Below are positions 1 to 8,000 of a DNA stretch of 38,703 nucleotides, piece by piece. The notes below the pieces were generated by a model, which worked only from the letters and a program-made list of their open reading frames with translations, did no database searches and had not been told where the DNA came from. A program made the translations under genes and the position numbers. The DNA is from an uncultured archaeon (GTDB taxonomy: Archaea; Halobacteriota; Methanosarcinia; Methanosarcinales; Methanoperedenaceae): assembly GCA_902386135.1 (NCBI GenBank), contig CABMIB010000068.1, forward strand, positions 1-38,703, in the 5' to 3' direction. Each line of letters starts with the position of its first letter. Within the stretch, counting starts at the first letter, position 1.

Positions 1-821
1 AGTATAGCAGCTATCGGATTTGCTATGCCTTTTCCTGCAATATCCGGGGCGCTGCCGTGGATGGGCTCAAAAAGCGCATACCGGTCGCCTGTGTTCGCGC
101 TCGGGCAAAGACCAAGCCCGCCTGCTACGGCAGCGGCTTCGTCGCTGAGGATATCCCCGAAGAGGTTGGTGGTCACCATCACGTCGTACTTCTCAGGGCG
201 CAGGATGAGGTCGTACGCCATGGCGTCCACGAGCATTTCATTGTATGTTATGCCGTTTCTCTTTGCAACGCCCGTACAGACATCTCTGAAAAAGGAGTCT
301 GACTTTAACACGTTAGCCTTATGCACGATCGTTATATTCTTTTTGCGGGTCTTTGCCAGGGTGCAGGCGCGCTCCGCTATCCTCTCGCAGCCTTTCCGGG
401 TTAAGACTCTCGTGGTGTACGCCCCGTCTTCATGGAGTTCCTCCACACCTGAGTACATGCCCTCGGTATTCTCCCTGACGATAACGAAGTCGAATTTTTT
501 AGCGCATGGTAATTTTACGGTTTTCAGCGGTGAGAACGGGCGGATGTTAGCATACAGATCAAGCTCTTTTCGCAAGCGGACCAGCACACTCTTGTAATTC
601 GGGTCAGGCGGGGTGGTGATGGCTCCGAACAGCACGCAATCACATCCTTTAATGATGTCCATATCATCATCCGTGAGCGCGCTTCCCGTACGCTCCCATT
701 TTCCATAACCTATTTCAAGAGGTATTTTTTCGACGTCAAGACCAAAAGCATCAAGTACGGTAAGGGCGGCGGGTACGACTTCCTTTCCTATGCCGTCACC
801 GGGAACAACTGCTATTTTCAT
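1..821 (-). CDS. leuB: 3-isopropylmalate/homoisocitrate-type dehydrogenase (LeuB/AksF), 3' end cut by window
   Basis: NAD-dependent beta-decarboxylating dehydrogenase of the isocitrate/isopropylmalate family; it would oxidise 3-isopropylmalate in leucine synthesis, or homoisocitrate-type substrates in coenzyme B synthesis. The visible 273 residues begin MKIAVVPGDGIG and carry the substrate arginine region LRKELDLYANIRP (83-95), VRENTEGMYSG with the catalytic Tyr at 123, HKAN with Lys168, the metal aspartates in VDAMAYD (Asp199) and FGDILSDE (223, 227), and the NAD-site loop HGSAPDIAGKGIANP (255-269). Family members are about 325-370 aa, so roughly the last 50 or more residues lie outside the window. 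The ATG at 821 follows a weak GTGAGT. A ribbon-helix-helix gene ends only 19 bp upstream on the same strand. LeuB and AksF cannot be told apart from sequence alone; the dehydrogenase family call is firm. Confidence 0.9.
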   Translation of the reverse strand, partial: MKIAVVPGDGIGKEVVPAALTVLDAFGLDVEKIPLEIGYGKWERTGSALTDDDMDIIKGCDCVLFGAITTPPDPNYKSVLVRLRKELDLYANIRPFSPLKTVKLPCAKKFDFVIVRENTEGMYSGVEELHEDGAYTTRVLTRKGCERIAERACTLAKTRKKNITIVHKANVLKSDSFFRDVCTGVAKRNGITYNEMLVDAMAYDLILRPEKYDVMVTTNLFGDILSDEAAAVAGGLGLCPSANTGDRYALFEPIHGSAPDIAGKGIANPIAAI

Positions 822-840
822 TATACTCACTCACTATATT

Positions 841-1146
841 TTAAACTATATCCTTAGCAAGCTCTTCTTTACCGTACCGGATATATACACCTCTCTTTCC
901 AAATTCGTCCAGTGTTTCTCTCAGGGTAAGCCCCACAAGGTCTGCTGCTTGCCTTATGGTTATTCTATCCTCTCTATAAAGCTCAGCAGCCTCATCTATG
1001 GACTCTTTCTTCCCATACTCTTTTAGAATCCTCCTTATACCATCCCTTATGACCTCAGAAAGATTCGAATAATGCCTGCCTATCAGGTACTTCTCTACGT
1101 CTTTTTCCAGTTCTTTTGGAAGAGTTATGGTTTTTTTGATATACAT
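841..1146 (-). CDS. Ribbon-helix-helix/UPF0175 antitoxin-like regulator, no toxin partner
   Basis: A 101-residue protein in two parts. Residues 1-45 look like a CopG-type ribbon-helix-helix: a short beta strand (KKTITLPKEL) followed by helices ending in SEVIRDGIRRIL. Residues 50-101 match the UPF0175 pattern, AAELYREDRITIRQAADLVGL, then an EFGKRGV segment, a predicted helix-turn-helix-like domain common in archaeal and cyanobacterial antitoxins. UPF0175 proteins usually sit beside a PIN or DUF3368 toxin; none is present here. Instead the stop codon is 19 bp before the leuB-type gene on the same strand, so the two may be co-transcribed. A perfect 6-bp inverted repeat immediately upstream overlaps its ribosome-binding site, which fits autoregulation. 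The family call is good; the role is inference. Confidence 0.75.
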   Translation of the reverse strand: MYIKKTITLPKELEKDVEKYLIGRHYSNLSEVIRDGIRRILKEYGKKESIDEAAELYREDRITIRQAADLVGLTLRETLDEFGKRGVYIRYGKEELAKDIV

Positions 1147-1151
1147 CTTTT

Positions 1152-1170
1152 ATACCTCTTTAATAGGTAT
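1152..1170 (-). promoter_or_regulatory. Inverted repeat over the RBS of the RHH regulator (candidate operator)
   Basis: The arms ATACCT (1152-1157) and AGGTAT (1165-1170) are perfect reverse complements with a 7-nt spacer. On the minus strand the GAGGT inside the repeat is the Shine-Dalgarno of the gene starting at 1146. Its size suits a ribbon-helix-helix tetramer; an alternative is an RNA hairpin masking the RBS. Confidence 0.45.
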
Positions 1171-1318
1171 TTAAGACAATATACATTTAATGCTTATTAG
1201 GTTTTTGCTTATTATTCATTGCTTACACTTTACCGTTGGCTCGGGTTGATTTTTCAATTTTTAGTAAACCTTTTAATATTATAAAATATAAGAAACCAAC
1301 GTGAGGTAAAATACTTAA

Positions 1319-2926
1319 ATGTCTCCTGGTAAAGAAAAATGGCTGCTCTTGGTTCTGATTTTAATCGGCCTATCGCTGCGGGTTCACAACCTTGATTTCC
1401 CCCCGGTCGGCTATCACAACATGAAAGAAACTGAATATCTCTCCGAGGCAAGAGAATTCTATTTCCACGGTGACTACCTGCACCGCAGGGTCGCATGGTT
1501 TGGAATGGATTCTCCTGACAGCCCGGGTTATTTTGAGGAATACTCTCAGCTTCCGGTTTTACCCTGGCTGATACTTGCAGGATGGAAAGTACTGGGCATC
1601 CATGTATGGATCGGAAGGCTGATAATAGTATTATTTTCCCTGGGGATCATACCGCTGACATATTACATATGTTATGAGCTTACCGGGAAAAAAGAGCTTT
1701 CCATGTACGCTGCTTTTCTTATGACCATCATGCCGTTAGCTGTATTTTTCGGAAGGAACATCCAGCCGGAATCCCCGGCTTTGTTTTTCATAGCGCTGTC
1801 CATATACTACTATTTGAAATGGACAGGAGATTTTGCATCAAAATACTTAGCAGTGTCGCTAATATCCCTGAGCATGGGGGCTTTGTTCAAATACACTTTT
1901 ATGATTTTTGCTATACCTCTCCTCTTTGTTTTTCCCTTCGAGAAATTAAGAAACAAAGATCACAGGAAGAAACTGGTGGGGCAAATCCCCCTTATTGTCA
2001 CTTGCCTGTCCCCGCTATTTTTATGGGCGCTCATCTCGAAAATCACGAATGTAGGCGGCGGTACGCTCTTTACCTACGAAAGGGTCCATCCGTTTGAAAT
2101 ATTTTCCGCCGCTTACTGGAACAATTATTATGGGGCTATCAGTGGATTCCTGGTGTCCAATTTTACGATGTTTTATCTGGGACTGGCGTTCATCGGGCTT
2201 TTACTTTGTTTGCGGGAGATAAAGAAACCGTTCAGCAGGTTCTGCGCAGGATGCGCTCTCATGGCAGTTCCATACTCCATGATCTTATCGGATTACATCC
2301 GCCAGCACAGCTACTACCAGATGCCCTTCCTTCTGCTGATCTCCCTGGCAGGCGCTTATACCCTTTATCAAATATCAGAGACAAAAATAGTCAGTTCTAA
2401 GAGTATAAAATACCTGGTTATCATCGGGCTCATACTGTTATCCGTTCCCGCAGTTAAAGAGAGCATAGATCAACACTACGACAGGATTTTCTTCGGGCTG
2501 GATGTTGCGGGTGATTCCATAAATGAACTCTCGAATAAAGATGACCGGGTGTACATAGCCGGGCATGCTCAGACCGCTGGCATGCTGTGGAACGCGGACA
2601 GGTACGGGGCTTTCCTGCCCGATACATTGGAAAGCTTCAGGGCAGGAGAGGATGAAAGACATATTAAATGGATTTTTGTTTATGACGAATCAGGGGTTTT
2701 TAATTTAAGGAAGAACCCGGAAATATGGGAATATGTTGCTAACAATTACTCAGTAAAGGAGATGGGAATCCTTAAAACAGGCGATACTGAGAAGCAGATG
2801 TACACTATTATGGAAAAGGGCGGCTCGATCAATACAAGTAAACCAAACCCGGAATCTCTAACATTAAGAAAAAAGTATGAAACATCCAGTGGAGAAATGG
2901 AGTTTTACTCTTTAAGGGCTGAGTGA
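1319..2926 (+). CDS. GT39/ArnT-like polyprenyl-phosphate-sugar glycosyltransferase (GT-C fold), membrane
   Basis: Integral-membrane glycosyltransferase of the PMT/ArnT type, expected to move a sugar from a polyprenyl-phosphate donor onto protein or lipid on the outer face of the membrane. The 535-aa protein starts with a transmembrane helix (residues 8-20), then an extracytoplasmic loop with an acidic motif KETEYLSEAREF (36-47) where the GT-C catalytic acid is expected (Glu37). About ten further hydrophobic segments run to about residue 385, followed by a soluble C-terminal domain (about 390-535) without membrane helices. Start: ATG 1319 with GAGGT about 12 nt upstream. It lies on the opposite strand between leuB-type and leuD-type genes, and its last 22 bp overlap the 3' end of the convergent gene at 2905-3765. 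Acceptor and sugar are unknown. Confidence 0.8.
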   Translation: MSPGKEKWLLLVLILIGLSLRVHNLDFPPVGYHNMKETEYLSEAREFYFHGDYLHRRVAWFGMDSPDSPGYFEEYSQLPVLPWLILAGWKVLGIHVWIGRLIIVLFSLGIIPLTYYICYELTGKKELSMYAAFLMTIMPLAVFFGRNIQPESPALFFIALSIYYYLKWTGDFASKYLAVSLISLSMGALFKYTFMIFAIPLLFVFPFEKLRNKDHRKKLVGQIPLIVTCLSPLFLWALISKITNVGGGTLFTYERVHPFEIFSAAYWNNYYGAISGFLVSNFTMFYLGLAFIGLLLCLREIKKPFSRFCAGCALMAVPYSMILSDYIRQHSYYQMPFLLLISLAGAYTLYQISETKIVSSKSIKYLVIIGLILLSVPAVKESIDQHYDRIFFGLDVAGDSINELSNKDDRVYIAGHAQTAGMLWNADRYGAFLPDTLESFRAGEDERHIKWIFVYDESGVFNLRKNPEIWEYVANNYSVKEMGILKTGDTEKQMYTIMEKGGSINTSKPNPESLTLRKKYETSSGEMEFYSLRAE

Positions 2927-3765
2927 TTGTTACCTTTCAAAACCTTCACCAGCATCCTTATCGCATCCACGATATCATACTCGGACGCCCCCCAGTGCAC
3001 CACTGCGCCATCTATGCCGTTTATGTTCACCATGCCTGATTTCTTGCTCTGGCAGCATCTTGTGATGAAAGGCTTCGTGGGCATATACAGCTCCGCCTTA
3101 AGAGGACACATGTTTATGTGCCTGTAAGTGAGGTTGGGGAACCGCAATTCGAATATCTGTTTTGAGATATCGCAGCCGACAAGCTCGGAGTTATTCTCAA
3201 TGTCAGTATCAGTATCGAGGTATTTCCCTTTAAGTTCCGAAGCATAGCAGGGAAAGACCGCTTTTTCACCCTCGAATGAGCGCAAATCGATGAGTTTTTT
3301 AGTGAACCTGATATTAAGTTCTCCCAGTATGCCGCTTTTTACAAGCCTATCTATGGCAGAAGCAAGCCACGGCGGCTCGGGGGGCATGATATCGATGATC
3401 TCTATCTCCATCACTTCATGAAGGCTCGGCTCGTGCACGAAAATGATATGCCTGTCCATGCCTTCAAATATCACTGTATTCACCCGTCCTTTGCACAGCG
3501 GTATTGCCGATTCTATAAGCCGCGTCCTATCGTGCGCATCAAGTTTTTCCTGGAATTTCCTTATCTGTTCCCCTTTTACGATCAACTCAAGTGAAACAAG
3601 CTTTTTCAATAAGCCTTCGCCTTCACTTTTTACCCTGTATATGATATAGCCTGAGGGCAGGTCGGCGATCAGGTATTCGGTTGAAAAATAAATCGGGCAA
3701 CCGAGCCGCCCTGTCGGGTCAGTCCTCGTCACGCCTACACTTTTATAATCTGCCGGGAATATCAT
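2905..3765 (-). CDS. Uncharacterised conserved archaeal protein, translationally coupled to leuD
   Basis: A soluble 286-aa protein with no signal peptide or membrane helix. I do not recognise a characterised family; it looks like a conserved methanogen protein. It holds seven cysteines (23, 91, 173, 198, 220, 237, 238), including a C-terminal [10 protein letters not shown] segment and a CC pair followed by QSKKSG, so metal or cluster binding is possible but no classical motif is formed. Its ATG overlaps the LeuD stop by 4 bp (ATGA, 3762-3765), which implies coupled translation and suggests a role tied to the aconitase-like enzyme, for instance assembly or an auxiliary subunit (inference). Its 3' end overlaps the convergent glycosyltransferase gene by 22 bp. 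Confidence 0.7.
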   Translation of the reverse strand: MIFPADYKSVGVTRTDPTGRLGCPIYFSTEYLIADLPSGYIIYRVKSEGEGLLKKLVSLELIVKGEQIRKFQEKLDAHDRTRLIESAIPLCKGRVNTVIFEGMDRHIIFVHEPSLHEVMEIEIIDIMPPEPPWLASAIDRLVKSGILGELNIRFTKKLIDLRSFEGEKAVFPCYASELKGKYLDTDTDIENNSELVGCDISKQIFELRFPNLTYRHINMCPLKAELYMPTKPFITRCCQSKKSGMVNINGIDGAVVHWGASEYDIVDAIRMLVKVLKGNNHSALKE

Positions 3766-4259
3766 TGCAAAGCCTTCTTTTTCCGATGCTCCACAAGCCC
3801 GCCATCCACGAGTATTTCGCGAAGGAAATCGGGAAGTCTTGTGCCCCGGTAGCTGCGGTCTTTGTTTTTTACTAGCCCTTTCCCGAGATCGATCTCAATA
3901 ATATCCCCCTCTTCACAATCGACTTTTGCCTCGATGATCGGGAGTCCCACGTTAATCGCGTTCCTGAAAAAAATCCTGGCGAACGATTCTGCAACTATAC
4001 ATGCAACACCCGCATGTTTCAGTGCCAGCGGCGCCTGCTCTCTTGACGAGCCGCACCCGAAGTTCTTACCTGCGACTATTATATCGCCTTTCTGCACTTT
4101 TTTTGAGAACTGCGGGTCTATCCCTTCCAAAACGTGCGATGCGAATACGCTCATATCTGTGGTGCGCAGGTATTTGCCCGGGATGATAACATCGGTATCT
4201 ATGTTATCGCCGAATTTCCATACCCTGCCGGATATTTTATCGATGTTTTTATTGCTCAT
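3762..4259 (-). CDS. leuD: 3-isopropylmalate/homoaconitate hydratase small subunit (LeuD/HacB)
   Basis: Small 'swivel' subunit of a two-subunit aconitase-family hydro-lyase that isomerises 2-isopropylmalate (leucine) or hydrates homoaconitate-type acids (coenzyme B precursors). The 165-aa length is normal. The conserved N-terminal [15 protein letters not shown] (17-31) and the substrate-binding [12 protein letters not shown] (68-79) are intact. The specificity loop reads YLRT (30-33); published work on Methanocaldococcus associates YLRT with the homoaconitase-type (HACN) subunit and YLVY/YLVM with strict isopropylmalate isomerases, so broad or homoaconitase-type specificity is favoured. The large [4Fe-4S] subunit is not in this window. 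It lies 33 bp downstream of the protease gene and overlaps the next gene by 4 bp. No strong Shine-Dalgarno precedes the ATG. Confidence 0.9.
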   Translation of the reverse strand: MSNKNIDKISGRVWKFGDNIDTDVIIPGKYLRTTDMSVFASHVLEGIDPQFSKKVQKGDIIVAGKNFGCGSSREQAPLALKHAGVACIVAESFARIFFRNAINVGLPIIEAKVDCEEGDIIEIDLGKGLVKNKDRSYRGTRLPDFLREILVDGGLVEHRKKKALQ

Positions 4260-4292
4260 TTCTTGCTGCGTATTTGTTCACGGCAAGCATAA

Positions 4293-7200
4293 TCATTTTG
4301 GTGAGAATGCAATCTTCATTTTCTCGAAGATATAGACTGCTGCGAGTATTGCGGTTATTAGTACTAAGATTGCCGTTGCTATCAGCATAATGCCCGTCTC
4401 CGTTTTCTGAACAACTGGTATCGGTCCCGGGTTCACTTTTGCAGGAATGTCAGCAGTCACCGCAGCAGTGACCTGAGCTGCCGCGACACTGCTTGCAGGT
4501 TCCTGGGCTGTGGCTCTCAACATGGTTATCGCGAAAGGAGAGAACTTCCTGGTCTGGGCCGCATAATACTCAAATACATCATCCTCTTTTATTTTTCTGG
4601 TTGGCAGTGCAACCCATCCAGAATCATAATGGTAAAGGGTGATCGTACCGGGCTCAAATTGTTTGACCCATTCTTTTTCAACCCTGAAAGTTATCTCTGC
4701 ATTTTTTATATTCCTCGGTACGGCAAAACCCGATGTCCCGACCCAGATGTTGATATTCTTATAAACTGAGCCTAGCGCAGGCGTTTTTACTAAGGATGAC
4801 GTGTTCCTGAGGATCTCTACAGCCGTATTTATTTCTCCTGCGCTGATATTACCTGTTATATTGACAAACAGAACGGGATTGCTGCGGTTGGTGAAAGCGT
4901 ATGCCGTTACCTTATCTTTGTAAATATACAGGTCATATTTTTCTTTTATCTCAATATTTGTAGCGTTCTCTGCTGAGGCTCCACCGCCTCCGCCGCCTCC
5001 ACCACCGCCGCCCGAAGCACTACTACCGCCTCCGCCGGAAGAGGATGTTGTAAAACTGATTTCGGTACTGTTGGCTGTGTTGTCACTCTGGTCTTTGCTG
5101 CTCACGATATAGTAATACCTGGTGCCCGCAGACAATCCAGTTAATTGTACGCTGTGAGATGTTACATTTGAGGTCTCTTCTTCGGTAGATGTATAGACAC
5201 CGCTGCCTGTACCGTATCTCACACTGCCCTGCGACGCCTCATCCGTAGTCCAGGTTACTGTGGCTGAGTTCGTGGTGATTGAGGATACCGCAACTCCTGA
5301 AATGACAGGCGGTGTGACATCGGCAAGGGGCGCGAATATTGAAAGATGGCTTGTGTATCCCGTAACTGTTTTATTAATGGTATCCACGCTGGAATTATCT
5401 GTGATTTCCCATCTGCTTGCAGTCGTATTGTAAGTCCACAGCCTCAGTTTTGATTCATTTTCAGTGATAAGAGAGGAATTATATTCAACCTCGATCCTGA
5501 GCGGCATATCAAAACTCAGGTTTGATATATTCAGAGCGACCCCGGCATAGCCCATGTCGCCGTACGCAGGAATATCGATAGGAGCGAACAGCGGCTCACC
5601 TGATAGCACGGCAGATTCGGGGATGGTGATCGAGAAATTGAAGTTCACCGTCCCTATCGTAAGATTCAACGATATCGGGGTCCCGATAACCGCAGTGAAT
5701 GTCTTTTTTATTCCAAGAAGTATGGAGGCCGTGGTATTGCTATTATTCCCGGAATCTGTTACATTTACAGGGAGACTTATCAGTGTGCCATCTATCCCTG
5801 TCGTGCTCGTGCTTACATTAAACAGCCATAAGCCGCCTGAGTTCTGCATTTCCTGGGCAGCGCTTCCACCGATACTGCTGAGGTTAACAGTGACGTTCCT
5901 TATGCTGCTCACATTGGCAAAATCGCCTGTGCCGACCTCCAGTATGGCATAATCGGTCCCGCTTGCCTTTATCGAATCCGGAACGGCTGCGGCATGGCTT
6001 ATCAAGGGCGGGGTTGTATCGGTCACATTCAGCAGGACATCCATGTTCTCAAAATTCCCCGCACCGTCTGTGGCATTCACTGAGAGTGAGAAGTTCCCAA
6101 TCGCTGTTGTATTTACAGATAGCTGCCAGACGCCGCTTATATTTTGCATGGGGCTGGCTGAGGAGCCGCCTATTGCGCTCAGGTTCACTGTTACCTGCGC
6201 AACGCCGCTTGTGTTATCAGTTATATTTGCTTTTAATATGGAACTTCCTGAGCCGGCTTCGATCTGGGTGGGGGTTGCACTGGTGTTGATAATGAGGGGA
6301 GGGGTGTTATCTACGGTAACGGATAACCGGGAAGAATTATTAACGTTATTCATGTTATCGTATGCTGTGATGTTGAGATAGTAAGTCCCATCCGAAGCGT
6401 TTACAATTATACTGTTATTTTTCCAGAACCCCGAATCATATGCAAGGGATGCATCGGTAAAAGAGCTGTTTATGGATGAGACATTTACACTTGCGTTTTT
6501 TACTCCTGAGATGGCATCTGTTATCGTGGCATTGAGGGTTATTGCTGTACCATTTTTTGCTGCCGTGTTCCCGCTAGGATAACCTGTGGGATTTGCGGTT
6601 ACAGATAGACCAGTAGTGTCGATAGATAAAACTGCTGCTGATACATTTATCCTCCCTGCGCCGTAAATATTATCCTTTCCCGCACCGCCCAGGTCTATTG
6701 AAGTGTTATTAAGAACGGCTTTTACCTGAGGTGGTGAGAGCGTCGTGCCTTGTCTTTGCGAGGCATTTAAGAGGAGCGCGATTGTACCTGAAACATGGGG
6801 CGTCGCCATTGATGTGCCTGACATAAAAGTATAGCCCCCCAAATAATTTAATGAGTAGATATCAACGCCGGGCGCAACAACCCCATGATCAGCCATAGCT
6901 GCACCTCTGCCGGAAAAATATGCTATGTTATCAGTGTTATCAACAGCACCTGCAGCAATCGCATTCTGGATGCAACCAGGCGAGGATACACCACCTACAT
7001 TGTTCCCTGCCGCTGCTACTACAACTACGCCGGCGTTCACTGCATTATTAATCGCAGTTGTCATAGCAGGATTATCTGCATCGCAATTTGCTGTAGTCCA
7101 CGTTTGAAAGGTGCCCAGGCTCATACTGATTATATTAGCTCCGTTACTCACGGACCACTCTATTCCGCTTATCACGTCGCTTTCAGAACCACTGCCTGCG

Positions 7201-7967
7201 CTGTCAAGCACCTTTACCCCAAATAAGCTCACATTCGGTGCCACGCCTGTTGTAGTTCCTTCGCTCCCGTTTCCGCCCACTATTCCGGCAACATGGGTTC
7301 CATGACCGTTATCATCCATCGGGTCGTTATCATTATTAACGAAATCATACCCTTTGATGACCCGCCCTTTCAGATCAGGGTGATTATAATCTATCCCGGA
7401 ATCAATCACTGATACGTTTACGCCGCTGCCGTCGATCCCAAGTTCCCAGATCTTCGTAGTATTTATGCGCTTTATCTCGGAGGTTGCACTGTTGATTTGC
7501 CCCTGTGAGACCTGGGCAGAAAAACCATCAACGATTTTAACCTCTGAGTCAGGTTCTATACTTGCCACATCATCGCGCATGGAGAGGCTTTCGATGAGGT
7601 CAGGCGATGCGTTCACCGCAATAGCGTTCACGATCCAGAGCTGTTTTATTTTATTCGCTTTTCCCCTGTTCTTTTCCTCGTCCAGTACGGCCGAAAGTTT
7701 CCTCTGGCTGCCTGAAGCTGCATCCTTCATTGCTGCTGCGTCGCCTTTTGAGACCGCTTTAAGAGCAGCCCGGTCTTTCAGGATGATTATTACAGGGACG
7801 TTCTCTCCTTTTAACATGTGGGATTTTATATCCCCTTTGATTTTATCGCTTTTAGCTTCCGCTATTACTGAAAATATACCTGATAAAAACAGCAGAAATA
7901 CAAATATAAAAATTAAAAAGACGATTTTTTTCTCAAAAAGTAATGAACTTACTTTTTTTAAAATCAT
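4293..7967 (-). CDS. Secreted, membrane-anchored subtilisin-like (S8) serine protease with Ig/FN3 repeats and PGF-pre-PGF domain
   Basis: 1224-aa cell-surface endopeptidase. In order: signal/TM helix (16-37); I9-type propeptide (about 55-145); S8 catalytic domain (about 175-450) with a complete triad, Asp189 (VIDSGID), His222 (DNGHGTHVAG) and Ser386 (SGTSMATPHVSG), plus oxyanion Asn322 (AAAGNN); about three Ig-like repeats with TPPLI junctions (about 450-760); a further beta-rich domain; FN3 (about 880-970); a glycine tract (about 975-996); PGF-pre-PGF domain (about 1000-1150); and a C-terminal TM helix (about 1193-1214). Many NxS/T sequons suggest N-glycosylation. Start ATG 7967 follows AAGG at 7-nt spacing. 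It is 33 bp downstream of the PGF-CTERM protein and probably shares its transcript. It ends in a plain TM anchor, not a PGF-CTERM signal. Confidence 0.93.
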   Translation of the reverse strand: MILKKVSSLLFEKKIVFLIFIFVFLLFLSGIFSVIAEAKSDKIKGDIKSHMLKGENVPVIIILKDRAALKAVSKGDAAAMKDAASGSQRKLSAVLDEEKNRGKANKIKQLWIVNAIAVNASPDLIESLSMRDDVASIEPDSEVKIVDGFSAQVSQGQINSATSEIKRINTTKIWELGIDGSGVNVSVIDSGIDYNHPDLKGRVIKGYDFVNNDNDPMDDNGHGTHVAGIVGGNGSEGTTTGVAPNVSLFGVKVLDSAGSGSESDVISGIEWSVSNGANIISMSLGTFQTWTTANCDADNPAMTTAINNAVNAGVVVVAAAGNNVGGVSSPGCIQNAIAAGAVDNTDNIAYFSGRGAAMADHGVVAPGVDIYSLNYLGGYTFMSGTSMATPHVSGTIALLLNASQRQGTTLSPPQVKAVLNNTSIDLGGAGKDNIYGAGRINVSAAVLSIDTTGLSVTANPTGYPSGNTAAKNGTAITLNATITDAISGVKNASVNVSSINSSFTDASLAYDSGFWKNNSIIVNASDGTYYLNITAYDNMNNVNNSSRLSVTVDNTPPLIINTSATPTQIEAGSGSSILKANITDNTSGVAQVTVNLSAIGGSSASPMQNISGVWQLSVNTTAIGNFSLSVNATDGAGNFENMDVLLNVTDTTPPLISHAAAVPDSIKASGTDYAILEVGTGDFANVSSIRNVTVNLSSIGGSAAQEMQNSGGLWLFNVSTSTTGIDGTLISLPVNVTDSGNNSNTTASILLGIKKTFTAVIGTPISLNLTIGTVNFNFSITIPESAVLSGEPLFAPIDIPAYGDMGYAGVALNISNLSFDMPLRIEVEYNSSLITENESKLRLWTYNTTASRWEITDNSSVDTINKTVTGYTSHLSIFAPLADVTPPVISGVAVSSITTNSATVTWTTDEASQGSVRYGTGSGVYTSTEEETSNVTSHSVQLTGLSAGTRYYYIVSSKDQSDNTANSTEISFTTSSSGGGGSSASGGGGGGGGGGGASAENATNIEIKEKYDLYIYKDKVTAYAFTNRSNPVLFVNITGNISAGEINTAVEILRNTSSLVKTPALGSVYKNINIWVGTSGFAVPRNIKNAEITFRVEKEWVKQFEPGTITLYHYDSGWVALPTRKIKEDDVFEYYAAQTRKFSPFAITMLRATAQEPASSVAAAQVTAAVTADIPAKVNPGPIPVVQKTETGIMLIATAILVLITAILAAVYIFEKMKIAFSPK

Positions 7968-8000
7968 ATCTGCCTTATAAAAAATTGAGAAGATGAGGAT

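Noticed and set aside
4979-5045. Glycine tract in the protease as an assembly artefact or repeat array
   Set aside because: The reading frame is preserved and mixed Gly codons encode a plausible linker between FN3 and the PGF-pre-PGF domain.
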